Assembly: GCA_964645625.1 (NCBI GenBank)
Contig: CAZYAI010000039.1
Span: 1 to 23,629 of the forward strand
Source of the DNA: AB-137-C09 sp964645625
GTDB taxonomy: Bacteria; Pseudomonadota; Zetaproteobacteria; Mariprofundales; Mariprofundaceae
DNA length: 23,629 nucleotides
Direction of reading: 5' to 3'
Of this stretch, positions 8,396 through 16,019 are shown in pieces. Numbering within the stretch: the first letter of the stretch is position 1; every line of letters begins with the position of its first letter. The position numbers were made by a program, and so were the translations under genes. The notes below the pieces were generated by a model. It did not search any database. It was not told the origin of the DNA and worked only from the letters and a program-made list of their open reading frames with translations.

Positions 8396-8469
8396 GCGGG
8401 CATGGTATAACGGTATTACCTCAGCTTCCCAAGCTGATTACACGGGTTCGACTCCCGTTGCCCGCTCCA
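8396..8469 (+). tRNA. tRNA-Gly (anticodon CCC)
   Basis: The sequence folds into a full cloverleaf. The acceptor stem is gcgggca with tgcccgc (7 pairs). The anticodon stem tcagc/gctga encloses the loop ttCCCaa, giving anticodon CCC, which reads GGG glycine codons. The T stem acggg/cccgt encloses ttcgact. The discriminator base is T at 8466 and the CCA end is encoded (8467-8469). It stands alone on the plus strand between two minus-strand genes. Confidence 0.96.
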
Positions 8470-8492
8470 TTTTCCCCAACCATCATCAATAC

Positions 8493-8528
8493 GCATAAGA
8501 CGGAAACAAACCTGCCTCCGCCTTATGC
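8493..8528. terminator. Hairpin between tRNA-Gly and metY
   Basis: gcataag (8493-8499) pairs with cttatgc (8522-8528), and after one mismatch cgg (8501-8503) pairs with ccg (8518-8520). The hairpin lies between the end of the tRNA and the end of the convergent metY. There is no clean T-run on either side, so it is at best a bidirectional, imperfect terminator. Confidence 0.4.
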
Positions 8529-8540
8529 TATCAACCCTGT

Positions 8541-9815
8541 TTATGCCGTTGCTACGGCCAATGCTTGATCAATATCTGCGATAATATCATCAATATGTTC
8601 AATGCCGATGCAGAGGCGAATCATATCTGGCGTTACACCTGCGGTTTTCAACTCAGCTTCGGTAAGCTGACGGTGGGTGGTGGAGGCAGGATGCGCTGCC
8701 AGCGACTTGGTATCGCCAATATTCACCAAGCGTTTGAACATCGCCAACGCATCATAGAACTTCTCTGCCACTTCAAAACCACCTTTCACACCGAAGGTGA
8801 GCAATGCAGATGGTCGTCCATCACAGTATTTTTGTGCCAATGCGTGGTAAGGGGAATCAGGCAAACCAGCAAACTGCACCCACGCCACATCAGGGTGTTG
8901 CTCCAGGTGTTTCGCAACAGCGATAGCGTTATCACAATGACGTTCCATGCGTAAGGTGAGGGTTTCGATACCTTGCAAGATCAAAAACGCATTCATGGGG
9001 CTTAATGCAGCACCCGTATTACGCAAAGGCACGGTGCGAGCGCGACCAATAAATGCCGCCTCACCCAATGCTTCGGTATAAACCACACCATGATACGCTG
9101 GTTCTGGTTCGTTTAACATTGGGAAACGCTCAGCATGCTCAGCCCATGGGAATTTTCCAGAATCGACAATCAGGCCACCCAATGAATTGCCATGCCCGCC
9201 CATGTATTTGGTCAGCGAATACACCACAATCGCAGCACCATGATCAATCGGACGAATCAACGATGGAGCCACGGTGTTATCAACAATCACTGGCACGCCA
9301 TGCTTGCTTGCCATGGCACAAATAGCTTCTAAATCAACAATATTACCTGCTGGGTTGCCAATTGATTCGCAGTAGATCGCAGATGTTTTGTCATCAATCA
9401 ACTGCTCCAAAGCTTCAGGGCTATCGTTTTCGGCAAAGCGAACGTCAATCCCCTGCCCTGGCAGCATATGAGCAAATAAGGTGTACGTTCCGCCATACAG
9501 CATGGGCACGGTAACAATATTATTGCCTGCCGTAGCAATGGTTTGGATCGCATAAGTGATTGCCGCACTACCCGCGCTGACAGCCAGTCCAGCAATGCCA
9601 CCATCAAGTGCAGCCACGCGTTTTTCTAACACATCGTTGGTTGGATTCATAATGCGGGTATAGATGTTACCAGGCACGGCGAGATTAAATAGGTCTGCAC
9701 CGTGTTGGGCATTATCAAACTCATAGGCAACGGTTTGATAAATCGGTACTGCAACCGATTTGGTCGTAGGGTCGGTTTCGTACCCTGCATGGATAGCAAT
9801 GGTTTCTTTTTTCAT
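8541..9815 (-). CDS. metY: O-acylhomoserine sulfhydrylase (O-acetylhomoserine aminocarboxypropyltransferase)
   Basis: A 424-residue PLP enzyme of the Cys/Met metabolism family. MetY-type enzymes join sulfide to O-acetylhomoserine (some use O-succinylhomoserine), giving homocysteine in one step. The start, KKETIAIHAGYETDPTTKSV, is typical of this branch. The motif YTRIMNPTNDVLEKRVAALD (residues 52-71), the cofactor aspartate in VIVDNT (D179) and the PLP lysine K203 in SLTKYMGGHG are all present. The insertion VYSLTKYMGGHGNSLGG and the length above 420 favour MetY over MetB or MetC, which are near 390. AAAGGAG lies 7 bases before the ATG. It follows metA with a 39-base gap. Confidence 0.94.
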   Translation of the reverse strand: MKKETIAIHAGYETDPTTKSVAVPIYQTVAYEFDNAQHGADLFNLAVPGNIYTRIMNPTNDVLEKRVAALDGGIAGLAVSAGSAAITYAIQTIATAGNNIVTVPMLYGGTYTLFAHMLPGQGIDVRFAENDSPEALEQLIDDKTSAIYCESIGNPAGNIVDLEAICAMASKHGVPVIVDNTVAPSLIRPIDHGAAIVVYSLTKYMGGHGNSLGGLIVDSGKFPWAEHAERFPMLNEPEPAYHGVVYTEALGEAAFIGRARTVPLRNTGAALSPMNAFLILQGIETLTLRMERHCDNAIAVAKHLEQHPDVAWVQFAGLPDSPYHALAQKYCDGRPSALLTFGVKGGFEVAEKFYDALAMFKRLVNIGDTKSLAAHPASTTHRQLTEAELKTAGVTPDMIRLCIGIEHIDDIIADIDQALAVATA

Positions 9816-9854
9816 CGTATACTCCTTTAAAATGAACGAATAGGATGGTCAGTG

Positions 9855-10877
9855 TTATTCAAACGATGTGTTCTCATAAACAAGTCCCAGCCAATTATTG
9901 ATGATGGATTTGGTGGTATCACGCCATGTATTATCCAGCAACGGGGCGATATGTGCTTCGGGGAAAGCTGGTACAGGCTCGCCCTGCCGCATCGCTTCTA
10001 ACACGTGATCTCGGTAATGTATTACCACCTCAGCAACATCGTTATAAAAATAATTTTCTGGCATCGGCGGGTAATCAAGGCGTTCACCATTGATGTAACG
10101 GTTGACCTCGCGCTTGTACTCCTTGAGCAAGCTGTTGGTGTCATATTCAGGATGCCCTTGGAAGAACACAATACTGTATTGGTCAGGGCTAACCGCCATG
10201 TGTACACCTGCACGCTCGCTTTCAATCAAAATCGTCAAACCAGCTCGTTCCAACTGTTCGCGATGAATGGCATTAAAACGCGAGTGAGGCACATCAAAAC
10301 GGGTGTTAATATCGCGCAATAATGGGTGCTCTCCGTGGGTGATATAATGCGGATAAACCCCCCATAATTTGGCAGGCATCGGTTTCCGCTCGATATGGTA
10401 GAGCTGTTTAACCAGTGCGTGGGTGGCCAAGCACGAGCAAAGCACCGACGTTACATGATCCTGCGCCCAACTAATCACCGCTTTAAGCGGCTCCCAGAAT
10501 GGCTCCTGATCCAACGATGGATTACTAACATTAGCACCTGTAACAATCAGCGCGTCCAAGCCCATCGTCTTGATTTGATCAAAAGTGCTATAATAACGGT
10601 CGATATAGGCTTGGCTTTCTTCACTTCGCGAAAGTCCTTCGATGGTAAATGGATGCACATAAAACTGCACAATCTGGTTACTACTACCAACCAAACGCAT
10701 AAATTGGATTTCTGTGGCGACCAACGCAGCATCGGGCATCATATTTAGCAATCCAACATTCAATTCGCGAATATCCTGTTGCAAAGCCTGTTGGTGTGTT
10801 AGTACTTTTTCGCCGCGTTGGCGTAACTTTTCAAATGCAGGCAGTGGTGCGTGCTCAACCAATGGCATAAGTGTCAT
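9855..10877 (-). CDS. metA: Homoserine O-acyltransferase, MetA family
   Basis: Transfers an acyl group to the hydroxyl of homoserine, the first committed step of methionine synthesis. The 340-residue protein has the MetA opening (LNVGLLNMMPDAALVATEIQ in key residues N-L-M-P, T-E-x-Q, about 40-58). Its catalytic triad by alignment with E. coli MetA is C149 in CSCLATHAL, with H242 and E244 in FFQGHPEYD. The MetA family contains both succinyl- and acetyl-transferases. The acyl donor here cannot be settled by eye; coupling to metY is compatible with either. The first ATG has GGGAG only a few bases before it; ATG at codon 4 (ending 10868) is a possible alternative. It is probably cotranscribed with the GNAT gene (20-base gap) and metY. 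Confidence 0.92.
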   Translation of the reverse strand: MTLMPLVEHAPLPAFEKLRQRGEKVLTHQQALQQDIRELNVGLLNMMPDAALVATEIQFMRLVGSSNQIVQFYVHPFTIEGLSRSEESQAYIDRYYSTFDQIKTMGLDALIVTGANVSNPSLDQEPFWEPLKAVISWAQDHVTSVLCSCLATHALVKQLYHIERKPMPAKLWGVYPHYITHGEHPLLRDINTRFDVPHSRFNAIHREQLERAGLTILIESERAGVHMAVSPDQYSIVFFQGHPEYDTNSLLKEYKREVNRYINGERLDYPPMPENYFYNDVAEVVIHYRDHVLEAMRQGEPVPAFPEAHIAPLLDNTWRDTTKSIINNWLGLVYENTSFE

Positions 10878-10897
10878 TTCTCCCTTTTCTTCGTCTG

Positions 10898-11437
10898 CTA
10901 TTGCGTCAAGCTGGCATACATGAGTACAACAGGATTAGCTGTTTCACCAATAAAATAAGGTTCACTGCCGATGATCTTAAAACCATGACGATGATAAAAG
11001 CGAATAGCACCGTCATTTTTTTGCCACACCCGCAACCATAACCCATTGTGCCCCATTCCCATGACTTTTGCGCTAATCACTGAGAGCAGTTTATCACCAA
11101 CGCCTTGACCACGATGCTGCTCTGCAAGATAGAGCCGCTCCAATTCCAACGGGCACGTTGCTGGAACAATGGCAGGCGCAGCCTTTTTCGTGAGTTTGGC
11201 ATAACCAACAATTGCGGAATCAATCTCGGCAATCATATATATGATGCCATCGGCAACGATTTCTTTAGCAATATATGATGGAGAAAAAACATCCGTAACG
11301 TATCTAGCCATATCTTCTGCTCGCACAATTGCACCATAAGCAAGTGCAAAGGTAGTGCTACCAAGATGGCTAATGGCTGTTGCATCAGTCACATTTGCCT
11401 GCCGCAGCACACAGTGATTAGAACGATTAGTCAACAT
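10898..11437 (-). CDS. GNAT-family N-acetyltransferase
   Basis: A GCN5-related acetyltransferase that should move an acetyl group from acetyl-CoA to an unknown amine. The acetyl-CoA-binding motif is RGQGVG (113-118 when counted from the upstream ATG), preceded by LELERLYLAEQ and followed by the family end motif FYHRHGFKIIG. The frame can begin at 11449, but that ATG lies in a 17-base sequence repeated inside the gene, and the start at 11437 (MLTNRSN) gives a normal N-terminus. No clear ribosome binding site is present for either. It lies 20 bases before metA on the same strand. A link to methionine metabolism is only suggested by position. Confidence 0.85.
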   Translation of the reverse strand: MLTNRSNHCVLRQANVTDATAISHLGSTTFALAYGAIVRAEDMARYVTDVFSPSYIAKEIVADGIIYMIAEIDSAIVGYAKLTKKAAPAIVPATCPLELERLYLAEQHRGQGVGDKLLSVISAKVMGMGHNGLWLRVWQKNDGAIRFYHRHGFKIIGSEPYFIGETANPVVLMYASLTQ

Positions 11438-11455
11438 ATCGGCAATCATATATAT
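11226..11455. repeat. 17-base direct repeat within and at the start of the GNAT gene
   Basis: The 17 bases tcggcaatcatatatat occur at 11226-11242 (inside the gene, coding MIAE) and again at 11439-11455, spanning the upstream ATG (coding MIAD). Spacing is 213 bases. It affects the choice of start codon. Confidence 0.75.
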
Positions 11456-12045
11456 CTCAACCCTGCTGCCAACACTGAATGGCAGTCACCTTCGCGGCAA
11501 AGGCTCGAACAATAGTATCATAACGAATTTTGGGCATCCTTCATTACTAGTTGACACTTTTTCTAAATAAGTGGTCATCTTGAAAACCAGTTTTTGTAGG
11601 GTGGATAAGCGGAGCGCAGCCACCTAACTTTTCCAAATGCTATGGCGTTGGATTCTCTTAATACCTTGGGAGACGAAGGGTTGAGGGTGTTCGCGAATCA
11701 GAAGTGGAGGGTTCTTCGACGTTAGGTGGCTGCGCTTCGCTTATCCACCCTACGGCAGGACATTCCATTCCGCACGTGATTACTGCAAGGTATTCATTAC
11801 CTTGAAGTCATTACGAAATGATCAAAGACAAGCGTTAATAGAAGGACTTATGCCATTACATCAGAAGATATTACTTCTTTTCGGAAAACTGTGGCAAGCA
11901 TATATCAAATTTCTCATGAGTAGTACGCGCTCAATGTGAGTAATAATTATCTCCCTGTTGAATTTTAGTGTACAACTTTAGGCTAGCAGCAGAGATTTTT
12001 CTCACGTCTTATTTGGCATATCAGACTGATTTGAGCGAGGTCGCT
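11450..12045. other. Gene-poor region with a MITE-like repeat
   Basis: No full gene is visible. The stretch holds a 33-base-armed inverted repeat (11596-11753), a 7-bp hairpin caaggta/taccttg (11786-11804), and two short frames of unclear value: 26 codons on the minus strand (11457-11537, MPKIRYDTIVRAFAAK and onward) and 29 codons on the plus strand (11850-11939, MPLHQKILLLFGKLWQAYIK and onward, with GAAGGA before the ATG). Either short frame could be chance or a remnant. Confidence 0.5.
11596..11753. repeat. 158-bp MITE-like inverted repeat
   Basis: The left arm (11596-11628) and right arm (11721-11753) are 33 bases each and complementary at 32 positions, the only mismatch being at 11612. 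They enclose 92 bases with no gene. The arms start gtagggtggataagcg, a phrase typical of dispersed non-coding repeats in many proteobacteria. No convincing target duplication is visible at the ends. Confidence 0.75.
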
Positions 12046-12138
12046 ATGGATGATGCAAGACGCAAGTTTCTGAAAGGCACGCTCATCGCCATGACCGTCG
12101 GCGGCAGCGCAGTCGTTACGGTGCCATTTATCAACTAG
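12046..12138 (+). pseudogene. Truncated duplicate of the Rieske protein N-terminus
   Basis: The 30 codons read MDDARRKFLKGTLIAMTVGG and then SAVVTVPFIN before TAG. They match the first 30 residues of the full Rieske protein at 13706 in all but four positions, and about 89 percent of bases are the same. Most early differences are silent, so the copy was probably translated for some time before it was truncated. The stop arises where the full copy has TCG. Similarity ends right after the stop and does not extend upstream of the ATG. The piece retains the twin-arginine-like membrane signal (RRKFLKG plus a hydrophobic stretch). Confidence 0.8.
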
Positions 12139-12400
12139 ATAGGATGCCCTACCTTTCACCGTTACCGTCTCTTTTTATCCCGCATTAAACAGGAAATTCC
12201 AAACCTTCAAAAAAACACTGGATGCGGTTCGCAAAAGCAGCAGTCATCAACAGCCTTTGTCGATTGTTTGACGATGGAGAACATCCGATGTTTGATTCTA
12301 CCGTGAGTACAGATCACATTTGGCTAGCTGCTTAGCCAGCTGGATTGCAAGACGGTATCTGACCCAATTATACCACCAATGAGTGTAGTGGTTGCATGTG
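12139..12400. other. Gap after the Rieske fragment
   Basis: No gene recognised. A 42-codon open stretch after the fragment (about 12139-12270, reading DALPFTVTVSFYP early on) resembles nothing I know. A 6-bp hairpin tggcta/tagcca lies at 12321-12338, beyond the end of the minus-strand gene that stops at 12401, without a T-run. Confidence 0.4.
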
Positions 12401-13450
12401 CTATTCACGCCGCTCCAGATAGAGCACGAAAATCGCCAGCAATCCAGCAAAGCCGATGATTATCCAGCCGATCATGTTGATCTGTTGTAACTGCTGCTGT
12501 TCACCGCGAATGGCGGAAAAGTAGCTTGTCAGCTTTCCTTTCTCAAAGGCACCCTGATCCGATCCATTACTGGTGGCAATATCGGCCAGCCGCGCGCTGC
12601 TTTGGATAGCGGCAAGTAGCTGTTGATCGCCCAGAGCGAGCAGAAAGACGGGGTCATCCTGTTGTTGCAATGCAGCTTGAAACAGTGCGTTACCGCTCTC
12701 ATCATACGCAGCCACCCAACTGCTGGTGAATCCCTCTGAGCCTTCAACCACCCACCATTTCTTATCGGCATGTACAACCCCCATCGGATAGCCACCAGTG
12801 TCAAAGGTTACTTTGACTGGTGTTGTTTCCAATGCCTCGGAAGTATCCATTGCGGTGACGATGCGGTGGTGATTGGTATCGGCAATGACCACGCGACCAT
12901 CATTCATCACCCACATATCGTTGGGATAGAGCAAGCCCTTGCTATCTACTTTCAGCGCGCCGCGAAAGTTACCGAGGGAATCATACTTCTCGATCTGCTG
13001 TGTCCATGGATTGGCTAGGTAAACCATCTGCTGTTTCTGGTTCAGTGCTAGTTTTACCGAGTTAGCCTGCAGATCGGGTATGGAGCCTTTGTCTGGGCGG
13101 ATAAATACAGCGCATACGCTGTTACTGAGGGAACAAATATGTACCAGCCCATCACCCGCCTCCGCCAACAGCACCATGCCATCCTCCATTGGCTGAATAT
13201 CGGTGACGATCTCTTCAATGCCAAGAGCAGTCAGCGGCATGGTGCGCAGTAGCTCTCCATCACGACTCACCATCATCAGGTCACTGCGCGATGTGACTAT
13301 CAGTGCCTGATGATTCTTACTGACAGCCATCGCTGTCGGCACTGCCAACTCATTTTGTGCCGAAGACTCATAGAGAATCAGACCGACACCTGCGGCAATG
13401 GCCAGCATTACCACCACGGCCAAGCTATTTTTCAACAACGTTTGTGACAT
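12401..13450 (-). CDS. Membrane-anchored NHL/beta-propeller-like protein
   Basis: A 349-residue protein with an N-terminal membrane segment (about 5-28, key stretch LAVVVMLAIAAGVGLILY) and a second at the C-terminus (IGWIIIGFAGLLAIFVLYL), followed by the charged end ERRE. The part between, which would face the periplasm, has repeated strands such as LLYPNDMWVMNDGRVVIADT and NHHRIV, the style of NHL-repeat propellers. The function is unknown. The open frame begins at 13471, but GGAGGGGGGA lies 6-7 bases before the ATG ending at 13450, which I take as the start. It is divergent from the Rieske gene with 255 bases between, so a role in the same electron-transfer setting is possible but unproved. 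Confidence 0.8.
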   Translation of the reverse strand: MSQTLLKNSLAVVVMLAIAAGVGLILYESSAQNELAVPTAMAVSKNHQALIVTSRSDLMMVSRDGELLRTMPLTALGIEEIVTDIQPMEDGMVLLAEAGDGLVHICSLSNSVCAVFIRPDKGSIPDLQANSVKLALNQKQQMVYLANPWTQQIEKYDSLGNFRGALKVDSKGLLYPNDMWVMNDGRVVIADTNHHRIVTAMDTSEALETTPVKVTFDTGGYPMGVVHADKKWWVVEGSEGFTSSWVAAYDESGNALFQAALQQQDDPVFLLALGDQQLLAAIQSSARLADIATSNGSDQGAFEKGKLTSYFSAIRGEQQQLQQINMIGWIIIGFAGLLAIFVLYLERRE

Positions 13451-13527
13451 TTCAATCCCCCCTCCCTGCATACAGAAACCCTATGCTATGAATCTTATTG
13501 CGGTATCGCAAGAATTGGTGATATTCT

Positions 13528-13556
13528 ATGACGTATGGCGGTTCAGATAGTATAAT
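13528..13556 (+). promoter_or_regulatory. Possible promoter of the Rieske gene
   Basis: A perfect -10 hexamer TATAAT is at 13551-13556 with a poor -35 (ATGACG at 13528-13533) 17 bases before it. It would give a leader of about 140 bases before the Rieske gene. Confidence 0.3.
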
Positions 13557-13705
13557 TGGCGAAGGCGTATACTTTCAGACTGTCTTTTGGTCAGTTATCA
13601 TGATGGGAATCATAAGCCAACCGTGTAACACAACGACCAAAAATATCGCTCTGCTGTAACAGTTACCAAAACTTGAAACAAAAAGGGAATGGAGGATAAG
13701 CTTCT

Positions 13706-14299
13706 ATGGATGATGCAAGACGCAAGTTTCTAAAAGGCACACTCATCGCTATGAGCATCGGCGGTGGCGCGGTCGTTACGGTGCCATTTATCAGCTCGAT
13801 GCGCTCGGTGCAAACGCGGCAAGAGTATCTAGAAGAACACAGTGTTCTTGTCGATCTCAGTGGCATCCCGCCTGGCGGCATAAAAGAGGTGAAGTGGGAG
13901 CTATCTCTCAACAACACCGTCATGATCATTCGCCGACGAGCAGAGGACATCAGCAAGCTGTACAAACCATCACCGATGCTGCGTGATCCATATTCTCAGG
14001 AGTCCGAACAGCCAGCCTTTGCGGAAACCCCTTATCGATCACTACGAGAAGAGTATTTCGTCGCCATAAACCAATGCACCCACCTAGGCTGCGGCTTGCT
14101 ATACAGCCCCCGTGTTGAATACGGAATATATGCGCCAGACGACTGGCACGGTGGCTTTTACTGCCCCTGCCACACTTCGTTCTTCGATTTAGCTGGTCGG
14201 GTCTACCAATATTCGCCAGCTCAAAAAAACCTGATCGTGCCACCATACCATTTCATTAACGAAACTCACATAAAGATCGGCGTTACTTCGGCGGCATAA
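13706..14299 (+). CDS. petA: Rieske iron-sulfur protein (ubiquinol-cytochrome c reductase type)
   Basis: A 197-residue Rieske [2Fe-2S] protein that should pass electrons from quinol to a c-type cytochrome on the periplasmic face of the inner membrane. The N-terminus has a twin-arginine-like RRKFLKG signal and a hydrophobic anchor (about 12-30). Cluster box one is CTHLGC (124-129) and box two CPCH (153-156): ligands C124, H126, C153, H156, with C129 and C155 as the likely disulfide. Box two continues TSFFD where most relatives have a glycine in place of T. GGAGG lies 10 bases before the ATG. No cytochrome b or c1 gene (petB, petC) follows, and a truncated copy of its N-terminus lies 1.6 kb upstream. 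Confidence 0.92.
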   Translation: MDDARRKFLKGTLIAMSIGGGAVVTVPFISSMRSVQTRQEYLEEHSVLVDLSGIPPGGIKEVKWELSLNNTVMIIRRRAEDISKLYKPSPMLRDPYSQESEQPAFAETPYRSLREEYFVAINQCTHLGCGLLYSPRVEYGIYAPDDWHGGFYCPCHTSFFDLAGRVYQYSPAQKNLIVPPYHFINETHIKIGVTSAA

Positions 14300-14433
14300 A
14301 ACACTTTGCAATTACCGCACAAACAAATCCTGCAGAACCGCCGTCACCACAGAAAGAGGCTGCTTAACCTGACACGCACAAATATCTGTCGCGCCCTTGC
14401 TTGCCCCTTTGCCGTTTCTAGGAGACTGTCCGA

Positions 14434-14484
14434 GAATGGCGTTCCTCCTAAAACTCTATGTATTGGCTGGTGTCATTTCTGGAT
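14434..14484 (+). other. Possible remnant of a membrane-protein start
   Basis: After AGGAG, an ATG at 14434 begins the short frame MAFLLKLYVLAGVISG before TGA. The peptide looks like the beginning of a membrane protein and may be a broken gene end after the Rieske gene, but it is too short to identify and may be chance. Confidence 0.2.
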
Positions 14485-14874
14485 GAACTGATAAGTCCTT
14501 TGCTCCTGCCGAAGTTGCTCAATCGACCTGTTTGCACACCCCACACTGGATTGACTGTGACCTGCCCTGTCATAGTACGAACCATCTAGATTAAATCGCA
14601 CATATCGGTACTCATTCGGAAACACCTGCACATACCACGCCAACACGCCATCATCTTTAATCGGGTTGCCGTGCAACACGAACAATGCATCCCAAGCAGA
14701 ACCACAGTTAATGGCTTGTGGCCACTTTGCTACTGGTCCAACTTGGTGTTGCAGCACTTCTATTTCCCCCTTCAACTTGTCCAGTTGAAGCTGAAAAGGA
14801 AGTAATATCAAAAAGCCCAACACACCAAAAATAACGACCATACCAATCAGCACTCGCGCTGCCTCTTTAGCCAT
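14473..14874 (-). CDS. Membrane-anchored hypothetical protein
   Basis: A 133-residue protein with one N-terminal membrane helix (about 8-26, VLIGMVVIFGVLGFLILLPF), then a short coiled region (LQLDKLKGEIEVLQHQ) and a soluble domain outside the membrane. I do not recognise the family. GGAGG followed by GGCTGTT stands before the ATG, a strong ribosome binding site, which supports a real gene. Two cysteines (about 57 and 113) could form a disulfide. It converges on the Rieske gene from the right and diverges from the ABC transporter operon. Confidence 0.7.
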   Translation of the reverse strand: MAKEAARVLIGMVVIFGVLGFLILLPFQLQLDKLKGEIEVLQHQVGPVAKWPQAINCGSAWDALFVLHGNPIKDDGVLAWYVQVFPNEYRYVRFNLDGSYYDRAGHSQSSVGCANRSIEQLRQEQRTYQFIQK

Positions 14875-15034
14875 AACAGCCCCTCCTAGTCAACATGGTC
14901 TATGACCTGCACAATACACAGGCATAACGTTTTGACGCGCTGAGCAACGATATTTCATACCTCGGTTCACCGTAAGGGTAAGCCCTACATGATTACTCGA
15001 CACTTGCACAGCAATAGCTATTAGACAAATAATC

Positions 15035-15071
15035 ATCAATACGTTAGCAGTCCGTACAATAACGTATTGAT
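15035..15071. promoter_or_regulatory. Perfect 12-bp inverted repeat upstream of the ABC operon
   Basis: atcaatacgtta (15035-15046) is exactly complemented by taacgtattgat (15060-15071) across 13 bases. It ends 11 bases before the ribosome binding site of the first operon gene, so it could be a repressor operator or a leader hairpin. Confidence 0.5.
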
Positions 15072-15095
15072 TCAGCCATAAAAAGGAGCATGCCT

Positions 15096-16019
15096 ATGAT
15101 GCAGGTTGATGCAGTGAGTTTTGAATACCCAGGTTTACGTGCGCTCGATCGCGTCTCTTTGCATGTGCGTGCTGGACGCATTACGGCATTGGTTGGACCA
15201 AATGGCGCGGGGAAAAGCACCTTACTACGTATCTTGGCAGTGTTACAACCACCATTGTTGGGGCGTGTGAGCATGGATGGTGTGGATGTGTTTGAACAAC
15301 CTCGCTTGGCGCACCGTCAAATCGGCTTTTTACCTGACTTCTTTGGTTTGTATGATCGTTTAACCGTGCAACAATGTTTGAGCTATTTTGCCTTAGCCCA
15401 TCATGTCGAGCGGTCGGCGGTTGCGCCTGCGGTACGACAAGCAGCGCAACTACTCAAGCTGGAAGACCGTTTGGATCAAACCGCAGGGGAGTTATCACGA
15501 GGGTTGCGCCAGCGATTAGCCATTGCTCAGGCGATTGTTCATCGCCCACGTTTATTATTGCTGGATGAGCCAGCATCAGGGCTTGACCCAGAGGCTCGTC
15601 ATACGCTGGCAGAAACCTTTTTGCGACTGCGTGATGATGGCATGACGCTGTTGGTGTCATCGCACATCCTGAGCGAGTTAGAAGCTTATTGCGATGACAT
15701 GATTATCTTACGCCAAGGTCGCATCGTTGAGCATCAACACAACAATGAAGCGGTCAAAACGATTGAGCTACGGTTGCAGTTGTTAGCCAGTTCCGAAGCT
15801 GAATTGCAGCATTATATGGGCAAGATATCCGCCATTGAGGGCGTGCAAAACCTACGCAAAGAGAAAGACAACGCGCTACTCTTGGCATTCGATGATACAG
15901 CCCAAGCACGTCAGCAATTATTGCGCACATTGGTGTTGTCTGACATACCACTGGTATCGTTCAGCGAACACCGCCTTTCGTTACAAGATGCCTATATGGC
16001 AACAGGAGATGCCACATGA
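15096..16019 (+). CDS. ABC transporter ATP-binding protein
   Basis: The ATP-hydrolysing half of an ABC exporter of the ABC-2 type, about 307 residues. It has Walker A GPNGAGKST (34-42), Q-loop region around QIGFLPD, signature LSRGLRQR (133-140), Walker B LLLLDEP (153-159) and the switch histidine H190 (SSHILSE). A C-terminal tail of about 90 residues follows the nucleotide-binding domain. The first ATG (15090) is only two bases after AAAGGAG; the ATG at 15096 (or 15099) has normal spacing and is preferred. It overlaps the permease gene by 4 bases. The substrate cannot be told. Confidence 0.93.
   Translation: MMQVDAVSFEYPGLRALDRVSLHVRAGRITALVGPNGAGKSTLLRILAVLQPPLLGRVSMDGVDVFEQPRLAHRQIGFLPDFFGLYDRLTVQQCLSYFALAHHVERSAVAPAVRQAAQLLKLEDRLDQTAGELSRGLRQRLAIAQAIVHRPRLLLLDEPASGLDPEARHTLAETFLRLRDDGMTLLVSSHILSELEAYCDDMIILRQGRIVEHQHNNEAVKTIELRLQLLASSEAELQHYMGKISAIEGVQNLRKEKDNALLLAFDDTAQARQQLLRTLVLSDIPLVSFSEHRLSLQDAYMATGDAT

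Noticed and set aside
11437..11600. A SAM riboswitch or MetJ-type operator before the methionine operon
   Set aside because: I looked for a SAM-box fold and for tandem agacgtct-like sites upstream of the GNAT gene and saw neither.
12139..12270. The open stretch after the Rieske fragment as continuation of a Rieske gene
   Set aside because: Its translation has no Rieske-like segment or cluster boxes in any frame.
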